A stretch of 33,071 bases of DNA from NCBI RefSeq assembly GCF_000317595.1, contig NZ_AEJC01000274.1:1-33071 (forward strand). Reading direction: 5' to 3'. Both the position numbers and the translations under genes were made by a program. Position 1 is the first letter of the stretch. Every line of letters starts with the position of its first letter. The stretch comes from Streptomyces ipomoeae 91-03. GTDB taxonomy: Bacteria; Actinomycetota; Actinomycetes; Streptomycetales; Streptomycetaceae. Positions 1 through 7,594 of the stretch are shown here, one piece after another. The notes under the pieces were generated by a model that saw only the letters and a list, made by a program, of their open reading frames with translations, made no database searches and had not been told where the DNA came from.

Positions 1-1
1 C

Positions 2-454
2 CCCCAGCTGCGCAGCGAGCGCACCGACTGGGGGCCGGATCTCACCGGGCTCGGCGACGTCACCGTCGACGTCATCAACTTCGGCCACGAGCCCCCGCTC
101 CTGGTCTCCGCCGACTCCGTACGACCCCTGCCGCTGCGGGAGGGACTTCCGCTGGGGCTGGGTGATCTGGCGCCGCGGACGCGCGGGACGTGCACCGTAC
201 GGCTCGCTCCCGACGAGAGTCTGCTGCTCGTCACCGACGGGGTCACCGAGGCCCGCGACGGCAGCGGCGCGTTCTTCCCGCTCCTCGCGTACCTCACCGG
301 GGCGCTCGCCGCCGACCCCCGCGTCGCCGCCGACCTGCGCGAGTTGCTTTTGACCAGCCGTAGGCAACCCGGCGCGTGCGCCCCCGCGTGTGAAGACGCA
401 GGTCAGCGGGGTGTGATCCGATTGGTCGTCTCAGATAGTAGGAAGACCGACTAA
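2..454 (+). CDS. PP2C/SpoIIE-type phosphatase, C-terminal part with abnormal end
   Basis: The frame is open from the window edge to TAA at 452-454 (150 residues). It reads as the last third of a SpoIIE/RsbU-type PP2C serine phosphatase: an INFGHEPPLL segment (family pattern N-x-GH-x-P-x-LL), then a PLGLGD loop, then LLLVTDGVTEARD, which is the metal-binding TDG block near the C-terminus. These phosphatases usually dephosphorylate anti-anti-sigma factors. The family normally ends with a DD-x-ALL strand; here, after about residue 115 (near base 350), the sequence turns into a non-family tail (LLLTSRRQPGACAP and on) and base composition falls, so the 3' end looks truncated or frameshifted. The N-terminus lies outside the window. 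Family assignment is good; whether the gene is functional is uncertain. Confidence 0.7.
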   Translation, partial: PQLRSERTDWGPDLTGLGDVTVDVINFGHEPPLLVSADSVRPLPLREGLPLGLGDLAPRTRGTCTVRLAPDESLLLVTDGVTEARDGSGAFFPLLAYLTGALAADPRVAADLRELLLTSRRQPGACAPACEDAGQRGVIRLVVSDSRKTD

Positions 455-500
455 TTGTGGAGACAGATGCGCTGGACTCACCTACTTTTGTAGAAGCCGA
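415..500 (+). promoter_or_regulatory. AT-richer regulatory region before the 43-aa ORF
   Basis: This stretch is clearly less GC-rich than everything around it. It holds an imperfect inverted repeat (ATTGGTCG at 421-428 against CGACTAAT at 449-456, 7 of 8 matching) and a small palindrome CTAC-TTTT-GTAG at 482-493. It lies 150-220 bases upstream of the small ORF at 644, so it may hold that gene's promoter and an operator, and possibly the termination signal of the phosphatase. I could not place confident -35 and -10 boxes. Confidence 0.35.
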
Positions 501-643
501 ACGTCTCGCTCGATCCAGCGAATGGCGGGTGTGAGGCGGAGCCTTAGGCAGGCAACCCCTGCGGCGCCGCTCCCCGCCCCATCCGGCGTCTCGTAACCCC
601 CTGTGTCCGTACTCCCGGATTGCCTCGAAGGAGTCGATTCCCC

Positions 644-775
644 ATGGCCGAGACGACCGTCCGCCGCCGAGTCCGTCACGTTTCCCCGACGAACGAGTCC
701 GACCGCAAGAACGCCGCCGCCGCGCTGCAGCGCGCCCTCGACCGCAGGGACAACGGCGGGTCCACCGGGCACTGA
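644..775 (+). CDS. small 43-residue basic protein
   Basis: ATG at 644 is preceded by a good ribosome-binding site (GAAGGAG, 627-633, 10-base spacing) and the frame ends at TGA 773-775. The product begins MAETTVRRRVRHVSP and contains the segment ESDRKNAAAALQRALDRRD: an arginine-rich N-terminus followed by a predicted amphipathic helix. No domain is recognised. The strong RBS, the sensible composition and the compact helix argue for a real gene, and I have an unverified impression of similar short proteins in other Streptomyces. It stands alone on the + strand, facing the end of the phosphoesterase gene. Function unknown. Confidence 0.55.
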   Translation: MAETTVRRRVRHVSPTNESDRKNAAAALQRALDRRDNGGSTGH

Positions 776-892
776 GCGGCCCGGCGCAGAGCGGCTCCCT
801 CACCGACACACCGGGCACCCCGTGCCCCCAGCAGCCGGGAGCCGCACCCGTTCGGGGCGCGGCGCGGCCGTGAACAGCCGGGTCACCCCGGT

Positions 893-2488
893 TCACGTGC
901 CGCGCCGCACCTCGAAGTGGTCGATGCGCGTGCCGTCCTGCGCCAGTGCCGAGACCTTCAGCGCAGGCTTGGCGCCGGTCTCCGCCTCCACCTGAGGAAC
1001 GAGAAGCCCCGGTAGCGCACCTGGGACCACTCCACTGTCTCCGCGTCGGAGGAGCGGGACTTGGTCCACTGGAAGGTGTCGACGGAGTCGTGCCGGGTGA
1101 CGTGGCCCTCGTAGCTCTCCTTTCACGCCCGCCGGGAAGCCGTACAGGTCGCGGCCACCGCCGCCCGCCGTGACGTACACGATGCCGTCGCGGGTCGGGT
1201 CGGTCGACGCGCCGATCGGTACGGCCCTGCCGACCTCGCCGTTCCTGATGGCGTCGGTCCGCTCGTAGACGTGGTTGTGCCCGTTGATCACCAGGTCCAC
1301 CTGGTGCTCGGCGAACAGCGGCAGCCACTCGGCGCGCACGCCCCCGTCGGAGGCGTGCGAGGACGTCGAGTAGGCGCAGTGGTGGAAGAAGACGACGACG
1401 AAGTCCACCTCCTTCGACGCACGCAGCTCGCGCAGCCTCTGGTCCAGCCACTTCGTCTGCCGGCCACCCGAATAGCCGAAGTTGGCCGGGATCTCGTACG
1501 ACACGTCGTTCGCGTCCAGCGCCACGACGCCGACGTTGCCGTACGTGAACGCGTACACGCCCGGCGCCGAGCGCGGGTCGAAGCCGTTGTCCGGCAGGGA
1601 CCAGCGGGCGAGTTGGCCGCCGTAGCCGTCCGGTGAGTACCAGGCCTCCATGTCGTGGTTGCCGGTCGTCACCATCCAGGGCACGGACTTGGTGACCGTC
1701 TCGTTCTGCTTGAGGAACAGGTCCCAGAAGCCGGGGTCGTAGCCGTCTGACTCCACGCCCTTGCCGTTGACGTTCGCGTAGCAGATGTCGCCCGCGTGGA
1801 GGTGGAAGGCCGGCTTCTGACGCAGGATGACGTTGTCGTTGGCGGCTGCCGCCTTGCCGACGCCCTGGTCGCCGAACGCCGTGAACACGAACTTCTCCGG
1901 GGTCGCCGGCGCCGTACGGAACGACTCGATCGTCGCGCGGCGGCCCGGCGAGGCCGGGTCGAAGCCCTCATGGCCGACGCCGTAGTAGTACGTCGTGCCG
2001 GGGAGCAGGCCGTCCAGGGCGGCGTGCAGGTAGTACTGGTCCAGTTCGAGGCGCACGCCCTCGACGCCCGGGGTGTGCAGGTCCCGTACCTCGGCCTCGA
2101 CCTTGCGGCTCAGGTCGTCGGGCTTCAGACCGATCCGGACGTACGGCTTCTTCACCGCGAGCGGCACCTGCCAGGAGATCCGCATCTGTGTCCTCGGGTC
2201 GGCGCCGAAGGCGAGATGACGGCCGAAGGGGGTGACGACCGAGCCCGGCGCCTTGGAGGTGGCGGGGGACGGGGTCGTCACACGCGGAGAACGCGGAGAA
2301 CGCGGAGAACTCGGCGAGCCCGTTGATCCGGAGTCGCCGCATCCGGTCAGCAGTCCGCCCGCCGCCACGGCGCCCGCCGTCACCAGCGTGCGGCGCCGCG
2401 TCAGCTTCGTACGCAGGTACTCGTGCTGCTCGGCCATGCTCATCCGGCGCGCGAGCTGCGGCGGAATGCCGAAGTCGGGAATGTCCAT
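893..2488 (-). CDS. Tat-exported lipoprotein metallophosphoesterase (purple acid phosphatase-like)
   Basis: This encodes a secreted phosphoesterase of about 531 residues. I start it at ATG 2488 (MDIPDFG) because GGGAAG lies 9 bases upstream. A twin-arginine signal (TRRRTLVTAGAVAAGG) runs into the lipobox-like LLTGCG, so a Tat-dependent lipoprotein is likely. An N-terminal fibronectin-like domain is followed by the metallophosphoesterase core: GDQG, HAGDICYAN, TGNHD, VFFHHCAYS and NGHNHVYER give the metal-binding Asp, Asn and His ligands. Near the C-terminus the frame is odd: after GFPAGVK, about 42 residues look like the wrong reading frame, and reading resumes at VEAETGAK. One extra T in the TTT at 1121-1123 and one missing G near 994-997 would explain it. 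It is divergent from leuB. Confidence 0.85.
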   Translation of the reverse strand: MDIPDFGIPPQLARRMSMAEQHEYLRTKLTRRRTLVTAGAVAAGGLLTGCGDSGSTGSPSSPRSPRSPRVTTPSPATSKAPGSVVTPFGRHLAFGADPRTQMRISWQVPLAVKKPYVRIGLKPDDLSRKVEAEVRDLHTPGVEGVRLELDQYYLHAALDGLLPGTTYYYGVGHEGFDPASPGRRATIESFRTAPATPEKFVFTAFGDQGVGKAAAANDNVILRQKPAFHLHAGDICYANVNGKGVESDGYDPGFWDLFLKQNETVTKSVPWMVTTGNHDMEAWYSPDGYGGQLARWSLPDNGFDPRSAPGVYAFTYGNVGVVALDANDVSYEIPANFGYSGGRQTKWLDQRLRELRASKEVDFVVVFFHHCAYSTSSHASDGGVRAEWLPLFAEHQVDLVINGHNHVYERTDAIRNGEVGRAVPIGASTDPTRDGIVYVTAGGGGRDLYGFPAGVKGELRGPRHPARLRRHLPVDQVPLLRRGDSGVVPGALPGLLVPQVEAETGAKPALKVSALAQDGTRIDHFEVRRGT

Positions 2489-2558
2489 GAGAGGGAACTT
2501 CCCAGTGCGGACCAACAGCCGCTACACATACGGGTGAACGCACGGCGACTTGTGGGAG

Positions 2559-2586
2559 TTGTCACTCTCCCGGGTGTCCGTATCGC
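2559..2586 (+). promoter_or_regulatory. candidate leuB promoter
   Basis: TTGTCA (2559-2564) and TATCGC (2581-2586) are separated by 16 bases in the 142-base divergent gap between the phosphoesterase gene and leuB. The -35 box is good and the -10 box is moderate. The predicted start near 2593 would leave a leader of about 38 bases before ATG 2631. Confidence 0.35.
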
Positions 2587-2630
2587 GGACAGACCGTGTC
2601 ATCCCGTGGGACCAGGAGTACGGTGCCGTC

Positions 2631-3674
2631 ATGTCTCGCAGCCTCAATCTCGCAGTGATCCCCGGTGACGGCATCGGTCAGGAAGTCGTGGCCCAGGGGC
2701 TCAAGGTCCTCTCCGCCGTCCTGCCGCAGGATGTGAAGCTGGAGACCAAGGAGTACGACTTCGGAGCCAAGCGCTACCACGCCACCGGTGAGACCCTCAC
2801 CGACGCGGACCTGGAGTCGCTCAAGCAGCACGACGCGATCCTGCTCGGCGCGATCGGCGACCCCAGCGTGCCGTCCGGCGTCCTGGAGCGCGGCTTCCTG
2901 CTCAAGCTCCGCTTCGCCTTCGACCACCACGTCAACCTGCGTCCCTCGAAGCTGCTCCCGGGGGTGGCCACCCCGCTCGCCGGTGAGCCGAACATCGACT
3001 TCGTCGTGGTCCGCGAGGGCACCGAGGGCCCGTACACCGGCAACGGCGGCACCATCCGCAAGGGCACCGAGCACGAGGTCGCCACCGAGGTCTCCGTGAA
3101 CACGGCCTTCGGCGTCGAGCGGGTCGTCCGTGACGCGTTCGCCCGCGCCCAGGCCCGCCCCCGCAAGAAGCTCGCGCTGATCCACAAGAACAACGTGCTG
3201 ACCTTCGCGGGTCACCTGTGGACCAACATCTTCAACAAGGTGGCCGAGGAGTTCCCCGAGGTCACCACCGAGTACATGCACGTGGACGCGGCGACCATCT
3301 ACCTGGTCACGCAGCCCGAGCGCTTCGACGTGATCGTCACCGACAACCTCTTCGGCGACATCATCACCGACCTCGCCGCGGCCGTCTCCGGCGGCATCGG
3401 CGTCGCCGCGAGCGGGAACATCAACCCCTCCGGCGAGTTCCCGTCCATGTTCGAGCCGGTCCACGGCTCGGCCCCGGACATCGCCGGCCAGGGCAAGGCC
3501 GACCCCTCCGCCACGGTCCTGTCCGTCGCGCTGCTCCTGCGCCACCTCGGCTACGAGGCCGAGGCCGCCCGCATCGACGAGGCGGTCGCCGCCGACCTCG
3601 CGGAGCGCGTGGGCAAGCCCGCCCGTACGACGGACGAGATCGGCGACGCCCTCGCCGTACGAGTAGCCGGCTGA
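2631..3674 (+). CDS. leuB: 3-isopropylmalate dehydrogenase
   Basis: LeuB oxidises and decarboxylates 3-isopropylmalate with NAD+ in leucine synthesis, in the cytoplasm. The 347-residue product has the isocitrate/isopropylmalate dehydrogenase signatures in order: [10 protein letters not shown] at the N-terminus, [15 protein letters not shown], the substrate Lys segment HKNNVLTFA, the metal-binding [13 protein letters not shown], and [12 protein letters not shown] of the NAD site. Length matches the short actinobacterial LeuB type. I chose ATG 2631 because AGGAG (2614-2618) lies 12 bases upstream and IPGDGIG follows about ten residues in; a longer upstream frame exists but has no homology-like content. 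A strong hairpin follows the stop, so leuB probably ends its own transcript before ilvE. Confidence 0.97.
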   Translation: MSRSLNLAVIPGDGIGQEVVAQGLKVLSAVLPQDVKLETKEYDFGAKRYHATGETLTDADLESLKQHDAILLGAIGDPSVPSGVLERGFLLKLRFAFDHHVNLRPSKLLPGVATPLAGEPNIDFVVVREGTEGPYTGNGGTIRKGTEHEVATEVSVNTAFGVERVVRDAFARAQARPRKKLALIHKNNVLTFAGHLWTNIFNKVAEEFPEVTTEYMHVDAATIYLVTQPERFDVIVTDNLFGDIITDLAAAVSGGIGVAASGNINPSGEFPSMFEPVHGSAPDIAGQGKADPSATVLSVALLLRHLGYEAEAARIDEAVAADLAERVGKPARTTDEIGDALAVRVAG

Positions 3675-3699
3675 TCCGGCGCGCTCCTCGAAACTGTTC

Positions 3700-3734
3700 G
3701 AAGCCGCCGGGTCTCCTCACCACCCGGCGGCTTC
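3700..3734 (+). terminator. leuB terminator hairpin
   Basis: A perfect 13-base-pair stem, GAAGCCGCCGGGT (3700-3712) with ACCCGGCGGCTTC (3722-3734), encloses a 9-base loop 25 bases after the leuB stop. It has no long T-run, which is usual for Streptomyces terminators. Confidence 0.8.
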
Positions 3735-3830
3735 CCCATGTCCCCCGCCGGGTGTCACCATCATCCCCAGGACCGCACCTCATACCGTTTCATCCACGGG
3801 AATCCGCGCTTTCATCCCGGTCGTCCACGT

Positions 3831-3859
3831 TTCGTACACGCCCCTCTCCGGGCGATAAT
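3831..3859 (+). promoter_or_regulatory. candidate ilvE promoter
   Basis: TTCGTA (3831-3836) and GATAAT (3854-3859) are spaced by exactly 17 bases in the 295-base gap between leuB and ilvE. The -10 is close to consensus and the -35 is weak. The predicted leader of about 105 bases before ATG 3970 is long enough to carry regulation; it holds a short GGCC-rich inverted repeat near 3907-3925 but no clear terminator. Confidence 0.4.
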
Positions 3860-3969
3860 CGAACGAGGTGCCGCGGAATGAGGGAATGCTCGGACGTCCT
3901 AACACCGGCCACAGGCCGTACGGATGTGAGCGCGGCCCGTCACACACAACCGGTGAAGGACAACGACTC

Positions 3970-5058
3970 ATGACGACGCCCACGATCGAGCTGAAGCCGT
4001 CCGCGAACCCGCTCTCCGCCGCGGAGCGCGAGGCGATCCTGGCCAACCCCGGCTTCGGCCGCCACTTCACCGACCACATGGTGACGATCAAGTGGACCGA
4101 GGGCCGCGGCTGGCACGACGGTCAGCTCGTGCCGTACGGGCCGCTCTCCCTCGACCCCGCGAACATGACCCTGCACTACGCGCAGGAGATCTTCGAGGGC
4201 CTGAAGGCGTATCGCCGGCCCGACGGCTCCGTCGCCACCTTCCGCCCGGAGATGAACGCCAGGCGCTTCCAGCGGTCCGCCAAGCGCCTCGCGATGCCCG
4301 AACTGCCGGTGGAGACCTTCATCGAGGCGTGCGACGTCCTGGTCCAGCAGGACAAGGCGTGGGTGCCCGCGCACGGCGGCGAGGAGTCCCTCTACCTACG
4401 CCCCTTCATGATCGCCACCGAGGTCGGTCTGGGCGTCAAGCCGGCCAACGAATACCTCTTCCTGGTCATCGCCTCCCCAGCCGGCGCCTACTTCCCGGGC
4501 GGCGTCAAGCCCGTTTCCATCTGGGTCTCCGAGGACCATGTCCGCGCCGTGCCGGGCGGCATGGGCGACGCCAAGACCGGCGGCAACTACGCCGCGTCAC
4601 TCCTCGCCCAGGCCGAGGCCGCCGCCAAGGGCTGCGCCCAGGTCTGCTACCTCGACGCGGTCGAGCGCAAGTGGGTCGAGGAACTCGGCGGCATGAACCT
4701 GTACTTCGTGTACGGCGACAGGATCGTCACCCCGTCGCTCACGGGCTCCATCCTGGAGGGCGTCACCCGCGACTCGCTCCTCACGGTCGCCCGTGACCTC
4801 GGCTACGAGGCCGAGGAGGGCCGTGTCTCCATCGACCAGTGGCAGGCCGACTCCGAGAACGGCACCCTCACCGAGGTCTTCGCCTGCGGCACCGCCGCCG
4901 TCATCACCCCCGTCGGCACGGTCAAGCGCACCGGCGCCCAGTGGCAGCAGTCCGCCGGCGAGCCCGGCCCCGTCACCCTCAAGCTCCGCGAGGCCCTGCT
5001 GAACATCCAGCGCGGCACGGTGGAGGACAAGCACGGCTGGATGCACGTGCTGGGCTGA
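3970..5058 (+). CDS. ilvE: branched-chain amino acid aminotransferase
   Basis: IlvE is a pyridoxal-phosphate enzyme that transfers the amino group between glutamate and the 2-keto acids of leucine, isoleucine and valine. The 362-residue product belongs to fold class [15 protein letters not shown] near the N-terminus, [11 protein letters not shown], and [16 protein letters not shown], whose Lys is the expected PLP-binding residue. It ends with the typical [10 protein letters not shown] segment. ATG 3970 has GAAGGA (3955-3960) 9 bases upstream, and [11 protein letters not shown] is a typical start. It lies 295 bases after leuB and is followed by a repeat-type hairpin. Its role fits the neighbouring leuB and cimA. 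Confidence 0.97.
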   Translation: MTTPTIELKPSANPLSAAEREAILANPGFGRHFTDHMVTIKWTEGRGWHDGQLVPYGPLSLDPANMTLHYAQEIFEGLKAYRRPDGSVATFRPEMNARRFQRSAKRLAMPELPVETFIEACDVLVQQDKAWVPAHGGEESLYLRPFMIATEVGLGVKPANEYLFLVIASPAGAYFPGGVKPVSIWVSEDHVRAVPGGMGDAKTGGNYAASLLAQAEAAAKGCAQVCYLDAVERKWVEELGGMNLYFVYGDRIVTPSLTGSILEGVTRDSLLTVARDLGYEAEEGRVSIDQWQADSENGTLTEVFACGTAAVITPVGTVKRTGAQWQQSAGEPGPVTLKLREALLNIQRGTVEDKHGWMHVLG

Positions 5059-5078
5059 GCCGCACATGTCACTGCCCC

Positions 5079-5096
5079 GCGCCCCTGAAGGGGCGC
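5079..5096 (+). terminator. hairpin of the GCGCCCCT repeat family between ilvE and helR
   Basis: GCGCCCCT (5079-5086) pairs with AGGGGCGC (5089-5096) just after ilvE and just beyond the convergent helR stop. Read on the minus strand, the arm order and the GCGGGGCA flank resemble the longer element at 12768-12862, so I take it as a shorter inverted copy of the same recurrent intergenic family, probably serving as a two-way terminator. Confidence 0.6.
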
Positions 5097-5127
5097 ACCC
5101 CGACCGGGGGTTGGACGACGGTCGGCG

Positions 5128-7311
5128 TCAGGGGCTTGTGAGGACGACGAGTTGCCGGGTCGCCCGGGTCATCGCGACATAGCGGTCGACGGCTCCTTCG
5201 ACGCCCTCGCCGAACTCCGCCGGGTCGACCAGGACGACCAGGTCGAATTCGAGCCCCTTCGACAGCTCCGGGGGCAGCGACCGGACCCGGTCCGTCTGCC
5301 GGAACGTGGGATCGCCGATGACACAGGCGATCCCTTCGGCATGCGCGGCCAGCCAGGTGTCGAGGATCGAGTCCAGCTCCGAGGCGGAGCCGTGGACGAC
5401 GGGTACGCCGCCGCTGCGGATGGACGTCGGCACGTTCGCGTCCGGGAGCACGGCCCGGATGACCGGCTCGGCCTCCGCCATGATCTCTTCCGGCGTCCGG
5501 TAGTTGACGCTCAGGGAAGCCAGGTCGATCCGGTCGAACCCGACCCGCTCCAGCCGTTCCCGCCACGGCTCCGTGAACCCGTGCCGGGCCTGGGCACGGT
5601 CCCCGACGATGGTGAAGCTCCGCGACGGGCAGCGGACCAGCAGCATCTGCCACTCCGCGTCGGTCAGTTCCTGGGCCTCGTCCACGACGATGTGCGCGAA
5701 CGGGCCGGCGAGCAGATCCGGGTCGGCGGTGGGCAGGGCGCTCTCGTCGACCAGGGAGTTCCGCATGTCCTGGCCGTGCAGCATGACCAGCACGCCTTCG
5801 CCGTCGTCATACGTATGGGCCTCCAGCAGGTCGTCGATGACCCTGCCCATGCGCTCGCGTTCGGCGGCGACAGCGGCCTCATGCCGGCGCTTGCGCCGTG
5901 ACGCCTCCGGGTCGCCGAGCCGCTGCCGTGCCGCGTCCAGGAGGGGCAGGTCGGACACCGTCCAGGCCTGGGGTTCCGCGCGCTGGAGGCGCCGCACCTC
6001 GTCGCGGCCGAGCCAGGGGGCGCACATCCGCAGATACGCGGGTACCGACCACAGATCTCCGACGAGGTCGGCCGCTTCGAGCAGCGGCCAGGCGCGGTCG
6101 AAGGCCGTGAGCAGTTCCCTGTTCCGCGTCAGCGACCTGCGCAGGAGTTCGGCCGATACGTCGCCGCCCTCGCCGTCCTCCGCCAAGGCGTCGTCGTGCT
6201 TGTCCACCAGGATGGTGAGCAGCTCCTCCCAGATCTGGTCGCGCGCCTCGTTGTGCGGAGTACCGGGTTCGGCCGCTTCGAACGCCACGGCCCAGTCGTC
6301 GGCGCTCAGCCGGACGTCGGACCAGTGGGTCGTGACCGTCATGCTCTCGGTGGGCGGCTCCTCGTAGAACCTGACGGCCTTCTCCATCGCCTGCACCAGC
6401 TCCGCGGACGACTTCAGCCGGGCCACCTCGGGGTCGGCCTCGACCGCCGCCGTGGCTCCCTCGGTGACGAGGTCGCGCAGGATGCAGGTCTGCACGCCCT
6501 CCTCGCCGAGGCTGGGCAGGACATCGGAGACGTAGGACAGATAGGGCCGGTGCGGACCGACGAACAGCACGCCGCCGCGGCGGTGGTTGAGGCGGGGGTC
6601 GGAGTGGAGGAGGTAGGCGGAGCGGTGCAGGGCGACGACGGTCTTCCCCGTACCCGGGCCGCCGTCGACGACGAGCGCGCCACGGGACCCCGCGCGGATG
6701 ATGGCGTCCTGGTCGGCCTGGATGGTGCCGAGCACGTCCCGCATCCGCGGTGACCGGTCGCCGCCCAGGCCGGCGATGAAGGCGGACTGGTCGTCGAGCG
6801 CGGCGTGGTGCCCGGCGAACCCGTCCGGGGTGAACACCTCGTCCCAGTAGTCGCTGATCCGGCCGTCGGTCCAGCGGTACCTGCGGCGGCTCGCCAGACC
6901 CATCGGATTGCCGTGGGTGGCTCCGAAGAACGGCTCGGCCGCCGGGGAGCGCCAGTCGAGCAGCAGCCGACGGCCCGTGCTGTCCGTCAGACCGAGGCGT
7001 CCGATGTACACGGGCTCGGGGTCGTCCGCGCCGACCATGTGACCGAGGCACAGGTCCAGCCCGAAGCGGCGCAGGGTGCGCAGCCGAGCGGTCAGCCGGT
7101 GGATCTCGACGTCCCGGTCCAGCGCCTGCCGGCCCTTGCCGCCGGGCGCCCTGCGCGCGGCGGCGAGGTGGTCGGACAACTCGGCGATCGACTGCTCCAG
7201 ACACTCCGCGATGGCCGCGAAGTGCCGCTCGTCACCGGCTGTCAGGACCGGGTCGGCCTTGGCGGCGAGGCGGTCGGGAAGGGCGAACGCGCTGGTGGTC
7301 AGGGGTTTCAC
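5128..7311 (-). CDS. helR: HelR-type helicase-like RNA polymerase-associated ATPase
   Basis: This is a superfamily 1 helicase-like protein of the HelD/HelR group, which binds RNA polymerase and, for HelR, displaces rifamycins from it. The 727-residue product has an N-terminal coiled-coil arm (about residues 25-90), Walker A GGPGTGKT (217-224), a large inserted domain with an acidic patch (about 365-390), Walker B VVDEAQ (542-547), GDRAQ (570-574), NYRT (603-606), KGLEFD (685-690) and the arginine motif MTRATRQ (714-720). It stops almost at once after the last motif. GTG 7311 is chosen because GGAG lies 8 bases upstream; the frame is open to 7557, but that part is low-complexity. It follows rgt on the same strand by 283 bases. 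The RAE upstream of rgt supports HelR over a housekeeping HelD; the paralogue call is partly contextual. Confidence 0.85.
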   Translation of the reverse strand: MKPLTTSAFALPDRLAAKADPVLTAGDERHFAAIAECLEQSIAELSDHLAAARRAPGGKGRQALDRDVEIHRLTARLRTLRRFGLDLCLGHMVGADDPEPVYIGRLGLTDSTGRRLLLDWRSPAAEPFFGATHGNPMGLASRRRYRWTDGRISDYWDEVFTPDGFAGHHAALDDQSAFIAGLGGDRSPRMRDVLGTIQADQDAIIRAGSRGALVVDGGPGTGKTVVALHRSAYLLHSDPRLNHRRGGVLFVGPHRPYLSYVSDVLPSLGEEGVQTCILRDLVTEGATAAVEADPEVARLKSSAELVQAMEKAVRFYEEPPTESMTVTTHWSDVRLSADDWAVAFEAAEPGTPHNEARDQIWEELLTILVDKHDDALAEDGEGGDVSAELLRRSLTRNRELLTAFDRAWPLLEAADLVGDLWSVPAYLRMCAPWLGRDEVRRLQRAEPQAWTVSDLPLLDAARQRLGDPEASRRKRRHEAAVAAERERMGRVIDDLLEAHTYDDGEGVLVMLHGQDMRNSLVDESALPTADPDLLAGPFAHIVVDEAQELTDAEWQMLLVRCPSRSFTIVGDRAQARHGFTEPWRERLERVGFDRIDLASLSVNYRTPEEIMAEAEPVIRAVLPDANVPTSIRSGGVPVVHGSASELDSILDTWLAAHAEGIACVIGDPTFRQTDRVRSLPPELSKGLEFDLVVLVDPAEFGEGVEGAVDRYVAMTRATRQLVVLTSP

Positions 7312-7594
7312 GGCATCAGCTCCGATAGGAGGTCGCTTACGACCATGGCGTGCGGCGGGGTGCCGGCCCAGGGGCAGGTCGGCAGGGGCGTGCGCTGGGT
7401 GGGGGAGGGGTGCAGAGGGGGAGGGGGGAGGGGCATGGGGGGAGAGAGCCGAAGGGGGCGTGGCCAGGCGATCCGCGTGGGGCATGCGCGGACATGGGCG
7501 GGCCGTTCCCGGCGTCTTTCCGGGCGGCCTTTCTCCGCCGACGCCGACCGCGCTCAACCGGCGTCGACGGTCCTGTTGCCGACTCCGACCGAGC
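7312..7594 (-). other. rgt-helR spacer with a G-rich tract and a duplicated rgt 3' end
   Basis: No gene is seen in these 283 bases. Bases 7397-7446 of the plus strand contain many runs of 3-6 G separated by 1-7 bases, which meets the usual G-quadruplex pattern; the rgt-helR transcript would carry the matching C-rich tract. Bases 7536-7568 repeat, with about 5-6 mismatches, the segment 7577-7609 that includes the last codons and stop of rgt. No convincing terminator or second promoter is visible, so read-through from rgt into helR is plausible. Confidence 0.5.

Noticed and set aside
294..1451. Long minus-strand frame (385 residues)
   Set aside because: It crosses the small ORF and the end of the phosphoesterase and its composition is Arg/Gly-rich noise; it is an alternate frame of high-GC DNA.
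2562..3545. Minus-strand frame antisense to leuB
   Set aside because: leuB has full family motifs; the antisense frame has no motif and follows from third-position GC bias.
5128..7311. UvrD/Rep DNA helicase
   Set aside because: The N-terminal coiled-coil arm, the large insert after Walker A and the DEAQ/MTRATRQ pattern with an early end fit HelD/HelR rather than UvrD.
7312..7557. 82-residue upstream extension of helR
   Set aside because: Pro/Ala/His-rich, no homology-like content, overlaps the G-rich tract, and the GTG at 7311 has a good ribosome-binding site.
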